Shown in pieces: positions 1 through 6,482 of a stretch of DNA of 7,532 bases. The stretch covers positions 1-7,532 of the forward strand of contig CAIVJV010000073.1 of NCBI GenBank assembly GCA_903906325.1, written 5' to 3'. Within the stretch, counting starts at the first letter, position 1. Each line of letters begins with the position of its first letter. This DNA comes from an uncultured Gemmatimonadota bacterium (GTDB taxonomy: Bacteria > Gemmatimonadota > Gemmatimonadetes > Gemmatimonadales > Gemmatimonadaceae). The translations under genes were made by a program, and so were the position numbers. Below the pieces are notes generated by a model. That model ran no database searches, had not been told where the DNA came from, and was given only the letters and a program-made list of their open reading frames with translations.

Positions 1-1377
1 AGTCGCGCGCAGATGAACACCCTCCCGCGCCTCAAACCACGGAGCTTCTACGACATCGTCGTCGAGGTGGCGCTGATCCGCCCCGGGCCGATCCAAGGGG
101 CGATGGTCCATCCCTATCTCCGGCGCCGCGCCGGCACCGAACCCGTCACCTATCCCCATCCCACCTTGGAGCCGATCCTCCGCCGTACCCTCGGGGTGCC
201 GCTCTTCCAAGAGCAGGGGATGCAGGTCGCGATCACCGCCGCCGGCTTCACCCCCGGCGAGGCCGACCTCCTGCGCAAGGCGATGGGGCACAAGCGGAGC
301 CGCGAGCGGATGGCCGGGATCGCGCAGCGGATGGTCGAGGGGATGGCGCGCAACGGGATTCCCGCCGATGTCGGGCAGCGGATCTTCAATCAGATCGAGG
401 CCTTCGCGGATTACGGCTTCCCTGAGAGCCATGCCGCGAGCTTCGCGCTCTTGGTCTATGCCAGCGCCTATCTGCGGCACTACTACGCGCCGGAGTTCCT
501 CTGCGCGATCCTCAACGCGCAACCGATGGGGTTCTACGGCCCGGGCACATTGATCGAGGATGCGATGCGGCATGGGGTGCGGGTGCTCCCGGTGGACCTC
601 ATGCGGAGTCGGTGGGATCACACGTTGGAGCCGGGCCCGACCCGCAACGCCGCCCCGTCCGTCCGCCTCGGGCTCCGCTCGGTGCGTGGACTGGGATCAC
701 AGGCGCGGCCACGGATCGAGGCCGCCCAGCAGACGCCGTTCGTCTCGATCGCCGATGCGGTCGATCGCCTAGGACTCGATCGCCGCGCGTTGCGCGCGTT
801 GGCAGAAGCCGGCGCGTTCGATGCCTTCGTGATGGAGGAACCGCCGGGCCGGCGACGGCGCGTCGCACTCTGGCGGGTGCTCGAGGCGCAGCGCGGCGGA
901 TGGGGCCCCTTCGCCCTCTTTCCCGAGACCACGGTCCCCGCGCACCTCCCCGCCTTCTCACCTCCCGAGCTCACCGCCGCCGACTATCGCCTCACCGGAC
1001 TCTCTCTCGCCGGCCACCCGATGCGGCATCTCCGCGCGACCCTCACCCCGAACGGCGTGCGCACCGCCCGCGAGCTCCATACGCTCGGCGATGGGACGCA
1101 CGTCGCCCATGCGGGGCTCGTCATCTGTCGGCAGCGGCCGCCGACGGCGAAGGGGTTCATGTTCCTCACCCTCGAGGACGAGACGGGGACGATCAACGTC
1201 GTCGTGCGTCCGCAACAGGCCGAGGCGGAGTTCACCATGCTCGCGGAGCAGCCGATCCTCCTGGTGCGCGGGGTCCTCCAGGTGGAGGACGGCGTTTGGA
1301 ACATCCGGGCGAAGACCTTCCTCCCGCTCAAGGCCGGCGCGGGGGAGGATTTCGCGCGGGGGCATGATTTCCACTGA
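1..1377 (+). CDS. dnaE2: Error-prone DNA polymerase DnaE2 (ImuC), C-terminal part
   Basis: A C-family polymerase fragment of 458 residues, open to the left edge: the frame reads Ser-Arg-Ala-Gln before the first ATG at 13, so that ATG is internal. Visible blocks in order are RPGPIQG (bases 79-99), the fingers-like stretch with FQEQGMQ and LLRKAMG, DYGFPESHAASFALL followed by LNAQPMGFYGP (a DnaE2 hallmark), a helix-hairpin-helix-like LGLRSVRGLG region, and an OB-fold (GLVICRQRPP to INVVVRPQQAE, about 1105-1230). The protein ends in HDFH, like other DnaE2 proteins. Family members are about 1,050-1,100 residues, so more than half, including the N-terminal PHP domain and the palm with its catalytic aspartates, lies outside. 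Known role: translesion synthesis and SOS mutagenesis with ImuA and ImuB, which are normally encoded just upstream. Replicative DnaE is the alternative, but FYGP and the short C-terminus argue against it. Confidence 0.95.
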   Translation, partial: SRAQMNTLPRLKPRSFYDIVVEVALIRPGPIQGAMVHPYLRRRAGTEPVTYPHPTLEPILRRTLGVPLFQEQGMQVAITAAGFTPGEADLLRKAMGHKRSRERMAGIAQRMVEGMARNGIPADVGQRIFNQIEAFADYGFPESHAASFALLVYASAYLRHYYAPEFLCAILNAQPMGFYGPGTLIEDAMRHGVRVLPVDLMRSRWDHTLEPGPTRNAAPSVRLGLRSVRGLGSQARPRIEAAQQTPFVSIADAVDRLGLDRRALRALAEAGAFDAFVMEEPPGRRRRVALWRVLEAQRGGWGPFALFPETTVPAHLPAFSPPELTAADYRLTGLSLAGHPMRHLRATLTPNGVRTARELHTLGDGTHVAHAGLVICRQRPPTAKGFMFLTLEDETGTINVVVRPQQAEAEFTMLAEQPILLVRGVLQVEDGVWNIRAKTFLPLKAGAGEDFARGHDFH

Positions 1378-1399
1378 GCCTCACCCCCATCTTTCCCTG

Positions 1400-2023
1400 A
1401 TGCGAATCGCACTCTTCGGTGCCACCGGTCGCGTCGGCGGCCGCCTCTTGGACTACACGCTCGCGGCAGGCCACACCGTCCGCGCCCTGGTGCGCGATCC
1501 CGCCAAGCTCACCCCGCGCGCCGGGCTCGAGATCATCCCGGGCGACGTGCTCGACCCTGACGCGGTCGCGCGCGTCGTCGCGGGGGCGGACGTCGTCCTC
1601 TCAGGGCTCGGGGGCGCCGGTGTGCACGAACCCGGCGAGGCGCAGTCGCAGGGGATGCGCCACATCGTCGCCGCGATGCGCACCCACGGCGTCCGTCGCG
1701 TCCTCGGCGTCGCCGGCGGCGGGATCCTCGACTCGGTGCATGGCGGCCTGCGGCACGACCAGCCCACCTTCCCCACGATCTTCAAGCAGGTGAGCGATCG
1801 CCACAAGGCCGCGTGGCACGCGATGCGCGATGGCGACATCGACTGGACGATGGTCTGTACCGGCGACATCGTGCCCGGCGAGCGCACCGGCGTCTATCGC
1901 TGGAGCGATGCCTATCTCCCCGAAGGGGCGAACCGCATCTCGGTGGAGGATGTCGCGCACTTCATGGTGGAGGAGATGACGGCGAACCGGCATCTCCGGA
2001 AGCGGGTCGGGCTCGGGTACTGA
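1400..2023 (+). CDS. NAD(P)H-binding Rossmann-fold oxidoreductase (atypical SDR)
   Basis: This 207-residue cytosolic protein opens directly with a dinucleotide-binding strand and the glycine motif GATGRVGG (residues 7-14). It continues with VRDPAKL (31-37), where Arg32 after strand 2 suggests NADPH preference, and GDVLDPDAV (48-56). The C-terminal part (DWTMVCTGDI, 148-157; RISVEDVAHFM, 179-189) matches the NmrA/biliverdin-reductase-B-like family (PF13460 type, such as Bacillus YwnB). No classical Tyr-x-x-x-Lys pair is obvious, so it may be a flavin or quinone reductase or a redox sensor; the substrate cannot be read from sequence. I chose ATG 1400 because the Rossmann strand starts at residue 2. 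An in-frame ATG at 1364 overlaps dnaE2 and adds 12 polar residues; GGGGGAGG at 1341-1348 is rather far from it. The gap to dnaE2 is 22 bp, so co-transcription is likely. Confidence 0.85.
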   Translation: MRIALFGATGRVGGRLLDYTLAAGHTVRALVRDPAKLTPRAGLEIIPGDVLDPDAVARVVAGADVVLSGLGGAGVHEPGEAQSQGMRHIVAAMRTHGVRRVLGVAGGGILDSVHGGLRHDQPTFPTIFKQVSDRHKAAWHAMRDGDIDWTMVCTGDIVPGERTGVYRWSDAYLPEGANRISVEDVAHFMVEEMTANRHLRKRVGLGY

Positions 2024-2890
2024 CTACCGCCGCGCGAGCTGATCGCGCAGCCACTGCCCCGTCGCGGTGACCGCGCCGCGATCGATCCCCGTGGTGAACC
2101 CCCGCGCCTCGAGGAAGGCGAGCACCGCCTCGGTCGCCACGTTCCCGGTCGCGCCGGGCGCGAAGGGACACCCCCCGACGCCACCCGCGCTCGCGTCGAT
2201 GCTCCGGATCCCCAGCTCGAGGCAGACCTCGAGGTTCTCGAGGGCACGTCCCTGCGTGTCGTGGAAGTGCGCATTGATCCGCGACGGCGCGACCACCTCG
2301 AGCACCCGCTCCATCACCACCTGCGTCCGGGCTGGCGTCCCCACCCCGATCGTGTCGGCGATGCTGATCTCCTCGCAGCCGAGCGCGAGGAGCTCCCGCG
2401 CGACATCGGCGACCGCCTCTGGGGGGATCACCCCTTCGTAGGGGCAGCCCAGCGCACAGGAGACGGTCCCGCGCACCGCGATCCCCGATTCGAGCGCCGC
2501 CATGACCACGGGGCGGAACCGCTCAAGCGACTCGGCGATCGAGCAGTTGATGTTCTTCTGTGAGAAGGTCTCACTCGCCGCGCCGAAGACGACGATCCCG
2601 TCGGCACGCGCATCCCGCGCCCCTTCGAAGCCGCGCCAATTCGGTGTGAGCACGGTGTACAGAACGTCCGGGGCACGACGGATGCCAGCCATCACCAGCG
2701 CGGCATCGGCGAGCTGCGGGACCGCTTTCGGGGAGACGAAGGAGGTGACCTCGATCGTCGGGCACCCCGCCGCCGTCAGGCGATCGACGAGCTCCACCTT
2801 GATCTCGGCGGGAAGCGGGGTCGACTCGTTCTGGAGGCCGTCGCGCGGGGCGACCTCGACGAGGGTCACGAAATCGGGATCGGGATGCAC
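2024..2890 (-). CDS. mvaB: Hydroxymethylglutaryl-CoA lyase
   Basis: Cleaves HMG-CoA to acetoacetate and acetyl-CoA, the last step of leucine degradation and of ketone-body formation; expected to be a cytosolic TIM-barrel metalloenzyme. Counting from GTG 2890 (288 residues): VEVAPRDGLQNE carries catalytic Arg16 and metal ligand Asp17; EVTSFVSPK carries Glu47; then VLTPNWRGFE, FGAASETFSQKNINCS, VSCALGCPYEG, IADTIGVGTP; His208 and His210 lie in AHFHDT; GGCPFAPGATGN holds catalytic Cys241 and Asn250. Spacings between these residues equal those of human HMGCL (Arg41, Asp42, Glu72, His233, His235, Cys266, Asn275), so the active site is complete. The frame is open up to a TTG at 2923 (299 residues). 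I prefer GTG 2890 because homologues have only about ten residues before this first block and a likely -10 box covers the TTG. No mevalonate or leucine-pathway neighbours are present. Confidence 0.96.
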   Translation of the reverse strand: MHPDPDFVTLVEVAPRDGLQNESTPLPAEIKVELVDRLTAAGCPTIEVTSFVSPKAVPQLADAALVMAGIRRAPDVLYTVLTPNWRGFEGARDARADGIVVFGAASETFSQKNINCSIAESLERFRPVVMAALESGIAVRGTVSCALGCPYEGVIPPEAVADVARELLALGCEEISIADTIGVGTPARTQVVMERVLEVVAPSRINAHFHDTQGRALENLEVCLELGIRSIDASAGGVGGCPFAPGATGNVATEAVLAFLEARGFTTGIDRGAVTATGQWLRDQLARR

Positions 2891-2921
2891 GCGTCTCGTG
2901 GGCTCGGGAGGGATGCGGTGC

Positions 2922-2951
2922 AAGTTAGGCCGCGCCTCGCGCGGTTGTCAG
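2922..2951 (-). promoter_or_regulatory. Putative sigma70-type promoter of the HMG-CoA lyase gene
   Basis: On the minus strand, CTGACA (2951-2946, five of six matches to TTGACA) is followed after 18 bases by TAACTT (2927-2922, three of six matches to TATAAT). A transcript would start near 2915, leaving a leader of about 25 bases before GTG 2890. It lies in the short divergent region between the lyase and gluQ. The opposite strand of the same -35 region reads TTGTCA (2945-2950), but only a poor -10 (GAGATT, 2968-2973) follows for gluQ. Found by eye, without a model for this organism's sigma factor. Confidence 0.35.
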
Positions 2952-2956
2952 TGATA

Positions 2957-2970
2957 GGGATGGGGATGAG
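2957..2970 (+). promoter_or_regulatory. Purine-rich ribosome-binding region of gluQ
   Basis: A run of G and A broken only by T (GGGATGGGGATGAG) ends eight bases before ATG 2979. It is the only Shine-Dalgarno-like stretch near this start. It supports ATG 2979, because no other in-frame ATG, GTG or TTG lies in the 55 bases that separate gluQ from the TTG limit of the lyase frame. Confidence 0.45.
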
Positions 2971-2978
2971 ATTGGGCC

Positions 2979-3896
2979 ATGCGCGCGCCGACCACTGGGT
3001 TCACCACGCGATTCGCCCCCGCCCCGACCGGCGTACTGCATCTCGGGCATGCGGTGAACGCCCTCTGGGTCTGGGGCCTCGCGCGACGCTACGGCGGGCG
3101 GGTGCTCCTGCGGATCGAGGATCACGATCGCGGGCGGTGTCGCCCCGCCTACGAGCAGGGGATCCTCGACGACCTCGATTGGCTCGGGCTCGTCCCCGAT
3201 GGGCTGACCACCACGGACTTCCGCGCCGGGCCGGTCCCACAACGCCAGAGCGATGACACCGCGCGCTACGCGACGCGCCTCGCCGAACTCGAGGGGCATA
3301 GCCTGGTCTACCCGTGTACCTGTTCCCGCGCGGAGATCGCACGAGCCGCGGACGCGACCGCGGGGGGGGAGCTCGTGTATCCCGGGACCTGCCGAGGCCA
3401 GGGACCGGGGGGGCGGGGTCAGGGCCTGCGCGTCATCATGTCGGGAGACGCACCGGAGCGCTTCGATGATCTCCGGCTTGGCCCACAAGCCCAGGACCCG
3501 ATGACGCAGTGCGGCGATCTCCTCGTCCGCGACCGGCACGGGCACTGGACCTATCAGTTCGCCGTGACGGTCGACGACTGGGAACAGGGCATCGATCTCG
3601 TGATCCGCGGCGAGGATCTCCTCCCCTCCACCGGACGACAGCTGCGTCTCGCGCGACTCCTCGGGCGCACGACGCCGCCCGCCTTCCTCCATCATCCCCT
3701 CCTCCGACACCCCGACGGTCGGAAACTCAGTAAGTCGTCGGGTGACACCGGGCTGGCCGAGCTTCGTGCGGCCGGGTGGACGCCGGCGCAGGTCCTCGGC
3801 CTCGCGGCACAGCTGAGCGGACGACAAGGAACGTCGGCCCCGCTCGAGGTCGCAGGAATCGCCGATGTGTTCGACGACCTATCCGACCCCCTCTGA
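2979..3896 (+). CDS. gluQ: Glutamyl-queuosine tRNA(Asp) synthetase
   Basis: A 305-residue class I aminoacyl-tRNA synthetase paralogue that attaches glutamate to the queuosine base at position 34 of tRNA-Asp rather than to the tRNA 3' end. The N-terminus reads RFAPAPTGVLHLGHA with the HIGH-type signature HLGH at 21-24; LLRIEDHDRGR follows at 43-53. The zinc site typical of this family is complete: Cys113 and Cys115 (YPCTCSR), Tyr134 and Cys138 (YPGTCR). The KMSKS-type loop is KLSKS at 249-253. The protein stops after the catalytic and stem-contact regions, without the anticodon-binding domain of true glutamyl-tRNA synthetases; the length matches GluQ, not GltX. Its presence implies that the cell makes or salvages queuosine. 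It is the first gene of a probable three-gene run with two transporters. In many proteobacteria gluQ follows dksA; that is not the case here. The coding strand holds unusual G runs at 3362-3369 and 3407-3413. Confidence 0.96.
   Translation: MRAPTTGFTTRFAPAPTGVLHLGHAVNALWVWGLARRYGGRVLLRIEDHDRGRCRPAYEQGILDDLDWLGLVPDGLTTTDFRAGPVPQRQSDDTARYATRLAELEGHSLVYPCTCSRAEIARAADATAGGELVYPGTCRGQGPGGRGQGLRVIMSGDAPERFDDLRLGPQAQDPMTQCGDLLVRDRHGHWTYQFAVTVDDWEQGIDLVIRGEDLLPSTGRQLRLARLLGRTTPPAFLHHPLLRHPDGRKLSKSSGDTGLAELRAAGWTPAQVLGLAAQLSGRQGTSAPLEVAGIADVFDDLSDPL
3401..3424 (+). other. G-quadruplex-type motif inside gluQ
   Basis: Four G tracts on the coding strand are separated by short loops: GGG (3401-3403), three bases, seven G (3407-3413), one base, GGGG (3415-3418), three bases, GGG (3422-3424). 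This satisfies the usual G3+N1-7 pattern, so both the non-template DNA strand and the mRNA could fold. It encodes a Gly/Arg/Gln-rich linker right after the zinc-site Cys138. A further run of eight G lies at 3362-3369. Whether it folds or matters is unknown; high G+C makes chance occurrence plausible. Confidence 0.55.
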
Positions 3897-3939
3897 TGAG
3901 GACAGATTCCCGCCTCATGCGATCGCCGACCCCCCCGTC

Positions 3940-5310
3940 GTGACCCCAGCCCTCGTCGCCCTCCTCGCCTTCCTCGCGTTGCAGCTAGGGATCGGGGCCT
4001 ATCTCTCCAGGCGGATCAGCTCCGAAGCCGACTATCTGATCGGCGGTCGCTCCCTCGGCTACACGCTCGCGACCTTCTCCCTCTTCGCCACCTGGTTCGG
4101 AGCGGAGACGGTCATCGGCTCCTCGACCACGATCTACGGCGAGGGCTTCTCCCTGGCCTCCCCCGAGCCGTTCGGCTACGGGCTGTGCCTCATCCTCATG
4201 GGTGCCCTGCTCGCGCGGCCACTCTGGAACCGCGGCCTCACCACCCTCGCCGACCTCTACCGGCAGCGGTTCGGGACGGGCGTCGAGCGACTCGCCGCGG
4301 TGCTGCTCATCCCGAGCTCCGTCCTCTGGGCGGGGGCACAGATCCGCGCCTTCGGGCAGGTGCTCTCGAGCGCCAGCCTCCTGACACCCGAGACGGGGAT
4401 CGGGATCGCGGCGCTCTTCGTCGTGGCCTACACGATGTTCGGCGGCCTCCTCGCCGATGCGGTGACCGATGTCCTCCAAGGGGTGATCCTCACCGTCGGT
4501 TTGGTGATCACCTTGGTGGCGGTGGTGCTCCGCGTCGGCGGGACGGGCGAGGCCCTTCATCTCCTCGCCACCACCGATCGCGTGAACCTCGCGCCGGCCG
4601 CGGCCGGTCCCATCTGGCTCGCCGTAGAGGCCTGGGCGATCCCCGTCATCGGCTCACTCACCGCCACCGAGATCGTGAGCCGCGTGATCGCGGCGCGCTC
4701 GGCGACCGTCGCCCGGCGCTCCGCCCTCGCTTCAGGCGCCTTGTACATGCTCGTCGGGAGCATCCCCGTCGTCATCGCGCTCTTGGCCGGGGCGCTCACC
4801 ACCGATCTCGCGCACCCGGAGCAACTGCTCCCCACCATCGCGCGGGATTCCCTTCCCCCGATCCTCTTCGCGGTCTTCGCCGGCGGTTTGATCGCCGCGA
4901 TCCTCTCGACCGTCGATTCGACGCTCTTGGTGGCCTCCGGGCTCCTCTCGCACAACCTCATCGTGCCGTTGGCCCGCATCGAGAACGAGCGCATCAAGGT
5001 CCGCCTCGCGCGAGGCGGTGTGCTCGCCTTCGGGCTGATCGCGTGGGTCCTCGCCCTCAACAGCGAGGGGGTCTTCTCGCTCGTGGAGCAGGCCTCGGCG
5101 CTGGGGAGCACCGGCGTCGTCGTGACCGTCTGCTTCGGGCTCTTCACTCGTGCGGGGAGCCCCGTCACCGCGGCGATGACGTTGCTGACCGGCGCGGTGA
5201 GCTATGGCATCGCGACGTTCGCCGCCCATCCCACGCCCTTCCTCCTCTCCCTCGCCTCTGCGCTCGGCGTCTGGACCCTCGGATGTCTGATCGACCACGT
5301 TCGGCGCTGA
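3940..5310 (+). CDS. Sodium:solute symporter (SSS family)
   Basis: An inner-membrane protein of 456 residues from GTG 3940, made mostly of hydrophobic helices (about 12-13). Family marks: a first helix followed by YLIGGRSLGY (32-41); the SSS signature GGLLADAVTDVLQG (168-181); and AAILSTVDS (319-327), in which Ala320, Ser323 and Thr324 match the sodium-site residues Ala337, Ser340 and Thr341 of PutP. Such proteins couple solute uptake to Na+; the substrate (amino acid, pantothenate, sugar or organic acid) cannot be assigned. Start choice: GTG 3940 gives a family-like N-terminus reaching helix 1 at once, and codons just upstream (3894-3916) look non-coding (AGA, several T-ending). ATG 3865 has an AGGA seven bases before it, overlaps gluQ by 32 bp and adds 25 polar residues, so it cannot be excluded. 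The 3' end overlaps the next gene by 28 bp, which indicates translational coupling. Confidence 0.92.
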   Translation: MTPALVALLAFLALQLGIGAYLSRRISSEADYLIGGRSLGYTLATFSLFATWFGAETVIGSSTTIYGEGFSLASPEPFGYGLCLILMGALLARPLWNRGLTTLADLYRQRFGTGVERLAAVLLIPSSVLWAGAQIRAFGQVLSSASLLTPETGIGIAALFVVAYTMFGGLLADAVTDVLQGVILTVGLVITLVAVVLRVGGTGEALHLLATTDRVNLAPAAAGPIWLAVEAWAIPVIGSLTATEIVSRVIAARSATVARRSALASGALYMLVGSIPVVIALLAGALTTDLAHPEQLLPTIARDSLPPILFAVFAGGLIAAILSTVDSTLLVASGLLSHNLIVPLARIENERIKVRLARGGVLAFGLIAWVLALNSEGVFSLVEQASALGSTGVVVTVCFGLFTRAGSPVTAAMTLLTGAVSYGIATFAAHPTPFLLSLASALGVWTLGCLIDHVRR

Positions 5311-6470
5311 TCGGCGCCGCCTTCCTGATGGCGACCTCGGCCATCGGGCCGGGGTTCCTCACGCAGACCGCGGTCTTCACCGAGCGCCTCGGGGCGAGCT
5401 TCGGCTTCGCGATCCTCGCGAGCATCATCATCGATCTCGTCGCGCAACTCACCATCTGGCGGGTGATCGCGGCGTCGGGGCAGCGCGCGGGACCGGTCGC
5501 CGATGGGGTGATCCCGGGACTCGGCACCCTCCTCACCCTCCTCGTGGTCCTGGGGGGACTCGCCTTCAACGTGGGGAACGTCGCTGGAGCAGGCCTGGGG
5601 CTGCAGGTCGTCGGTGGGATCCCGGTCGCCGTCGGCGCCGCGCTGAGTGCGGTCCTGGCGATCGCCCTCTTCGTGGTGAAGGAAGCCGGGCGCGCCATGG
5701 ACCGATTCAGCCTCGCGCTCGGCTTCGTGTTGATCGCGCTGACCCTCACTGTGGCGCTCGCCTCTGCGCCGCCGCTAGGTGAGGCCCTCGTCCGATCGGT
5801 CGTCCCGGAGCGGATCGACCTGCTCTCGGTCGTCACCATCGTCGGCGGGACCGTCGGCGGCTACATCACGTTCGCCGGCGCCCATCGCCTGATCGATGCG
5901 GGGATCACCGGACCGGCGGCGATCCCCGAGGTGACGCGGTCGGCGACGACCGCCATCGGCGTCGCGAGCCTGATGCGGGTGATCCTCTTCCTCGCCGCCT
6001 TGGGGGTCGTGCACCAAGGGGTCACGCTGGACCCGGCGAATCCCCCTGCGAGCGTGTTCCGCGCGGCGACCGGGGAGCTCGGGTATCGGCTCTTCGGCAT
6101 CGTGATGTGGAGCGCGGCGATCACCTCGGTCGTCGGCGCCGCATACACCTCGGTCTCGTTCCTCCGGAGCCTTCACCCGACACTCGACCGCCACTGGTCG
6201 CGTCTCGTCATCGGGTTCATCGCGCTCTCCACGCTGGTCTTCGTCCTGATCGGACGACCGGTGAAGACCCTCCTCCTGGTCGGCGCGCTCAACGGGATGA
6301 TCCTCCCCCTGGGGCTCGCGGCGATGCTGGCCGCCACCGCTCGACCGGCGATCGTCGGGACGTATCGCCATCCGCGGGGTCTCACCGCGGCCGGTATCAT
6401 CGTGGCGATCGTGATGGCCGCGGCCGGAGGCGCCGTGCTCATCCGGGACCTCCCGACGCTCCTCCGCTGA
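5283..6470 (+). CDS. NRAMP-related membrane transporter, divergent (YcsG-like)
   Basis: A 395-residue inner-membrane protein with about 11 hydrophobic helices. The N-terminal block (AFLMATSAIGPGFLTQT, 13-29) and the GGLAFNVGNVAGAGLGL stretch (91-107) followed by VKEAGRAMDRF (132-142) resemble the YcsG branch of the NRAMP family (PF01566); in B. subtilis ycsG sits next to ycsF (pxpA) and kipI/kipA. Canonical NRAMP metal transporters bind the ion with Asp and Asn of a DPGN motif in helix 1 and Met of a helix-6 MPH motif. Here helix 1 has no Asp or Asn (none between residues 4 and 50), and the helix-6 equivalent reads FAGAH (197-201), keeping only the His. Transition-metal transport is therefore doubtful. 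ATG 5283 is chosen because helix 1 begins at about residue 8; ATG 5328 would cut that helix. No clear Shine-Dalgarno is seen, consistent with coupling to the upstream symporter. Confidence 0.87.
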   Translation: MSDRPRSALIGAAFLMATSAIGPGFLTQTAVFTERLGASFGFAILASIIIDLVAQLTIWRVIAASGQRAGPVADGVIPGLGTLLTLLVVLGGLAFNVGNVAGAGLGLQVVGGIPVAVGAALSAVLAIALFVVKEAGRAMDRFSLALGFVLIALTLTVALASAPPLGEALVRSVVPERIDLLSVVTIVGGTVGGYITFAGAHRLIDAGITGPAAIPEVTRSATTAIGVASLMRVILFLAALGVVHQGVTLDPANPPASVFRAATGELGYRLFGIVMWSAAITSVVGAAYTSVSFLRSLHPTLDRHWSRLVIGFIALSTLVFVLIGRPVKTLLLVGALNGMILPLGLAAMLAATARPAIVGTYRHPRGLTAAGIIVAIVMAAAGGAVLIRDLPTLLR

Positions 6471-6482
6471 CGCGCGGACCGC

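Noticed and set aside
1091..1399. Upstream extension of the oxidoreductase frame by 103 codons into dnaE2
   Set aside because: The extension is Arg/Ser-rich shadow sequence; the Rossmann fold begins at ATG 1400 as in homologues.
958..1412. Two 138-142-codon minus-strand frames opposite the end of dnaE2
   Set aside because: They lie opposite the conserved OB-fold of DnaE2; no motifs or ribosome-binding sites are apparent.
2945..2973. A plus-strand promoter TTGTCA / GAGATT for gluQ
   Set aside because: The -10 matches consensus at only three of six positions and would place the transcript start at the ATG, in conflict with the purine-rich leader.
2925..3827. A 300-codon minus-strand frame antisense to gluQ
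   Set aside because: gluQ has every family motif in the opposite frame; the antisense product is polar, repetitive and without recognisable domains.
3896..3918. Inverted repeat after the gluQ stop as an intrinsic terminator
   Set aside because: The stem is only 6 bp with an 11-base loop, and no T tract follows; the downstream gene begins within 22 bases.
4185..5282. About 366 open codons on the plus strand, in frame with the NRAMP-like gene and directly upstream of it, suggesting a fusion protein
   Set aside because: The translation is Arg/Pro/His-rich low-complexity sequence with no family resemblance, and it lies wholly inside the clearly coding symporter frame. It is an open shadow frame caused by high G+C.
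4557..5839. Minus-strand frames of about 203 and 224 codons opposite the two transporter genes
   Set aside because: They are rich in Arg, Ser, Thr and Pro without domains; the plus-strand membrane proteins explain the sequence.
6471..6482. Possible bidirectional terminator between the NRAMP-like gene and the channel gene
   Set aside because: Only 12 bases are available; the nearby GCGGACCGC palindrome has no workable loop and no T run follows on either strand.
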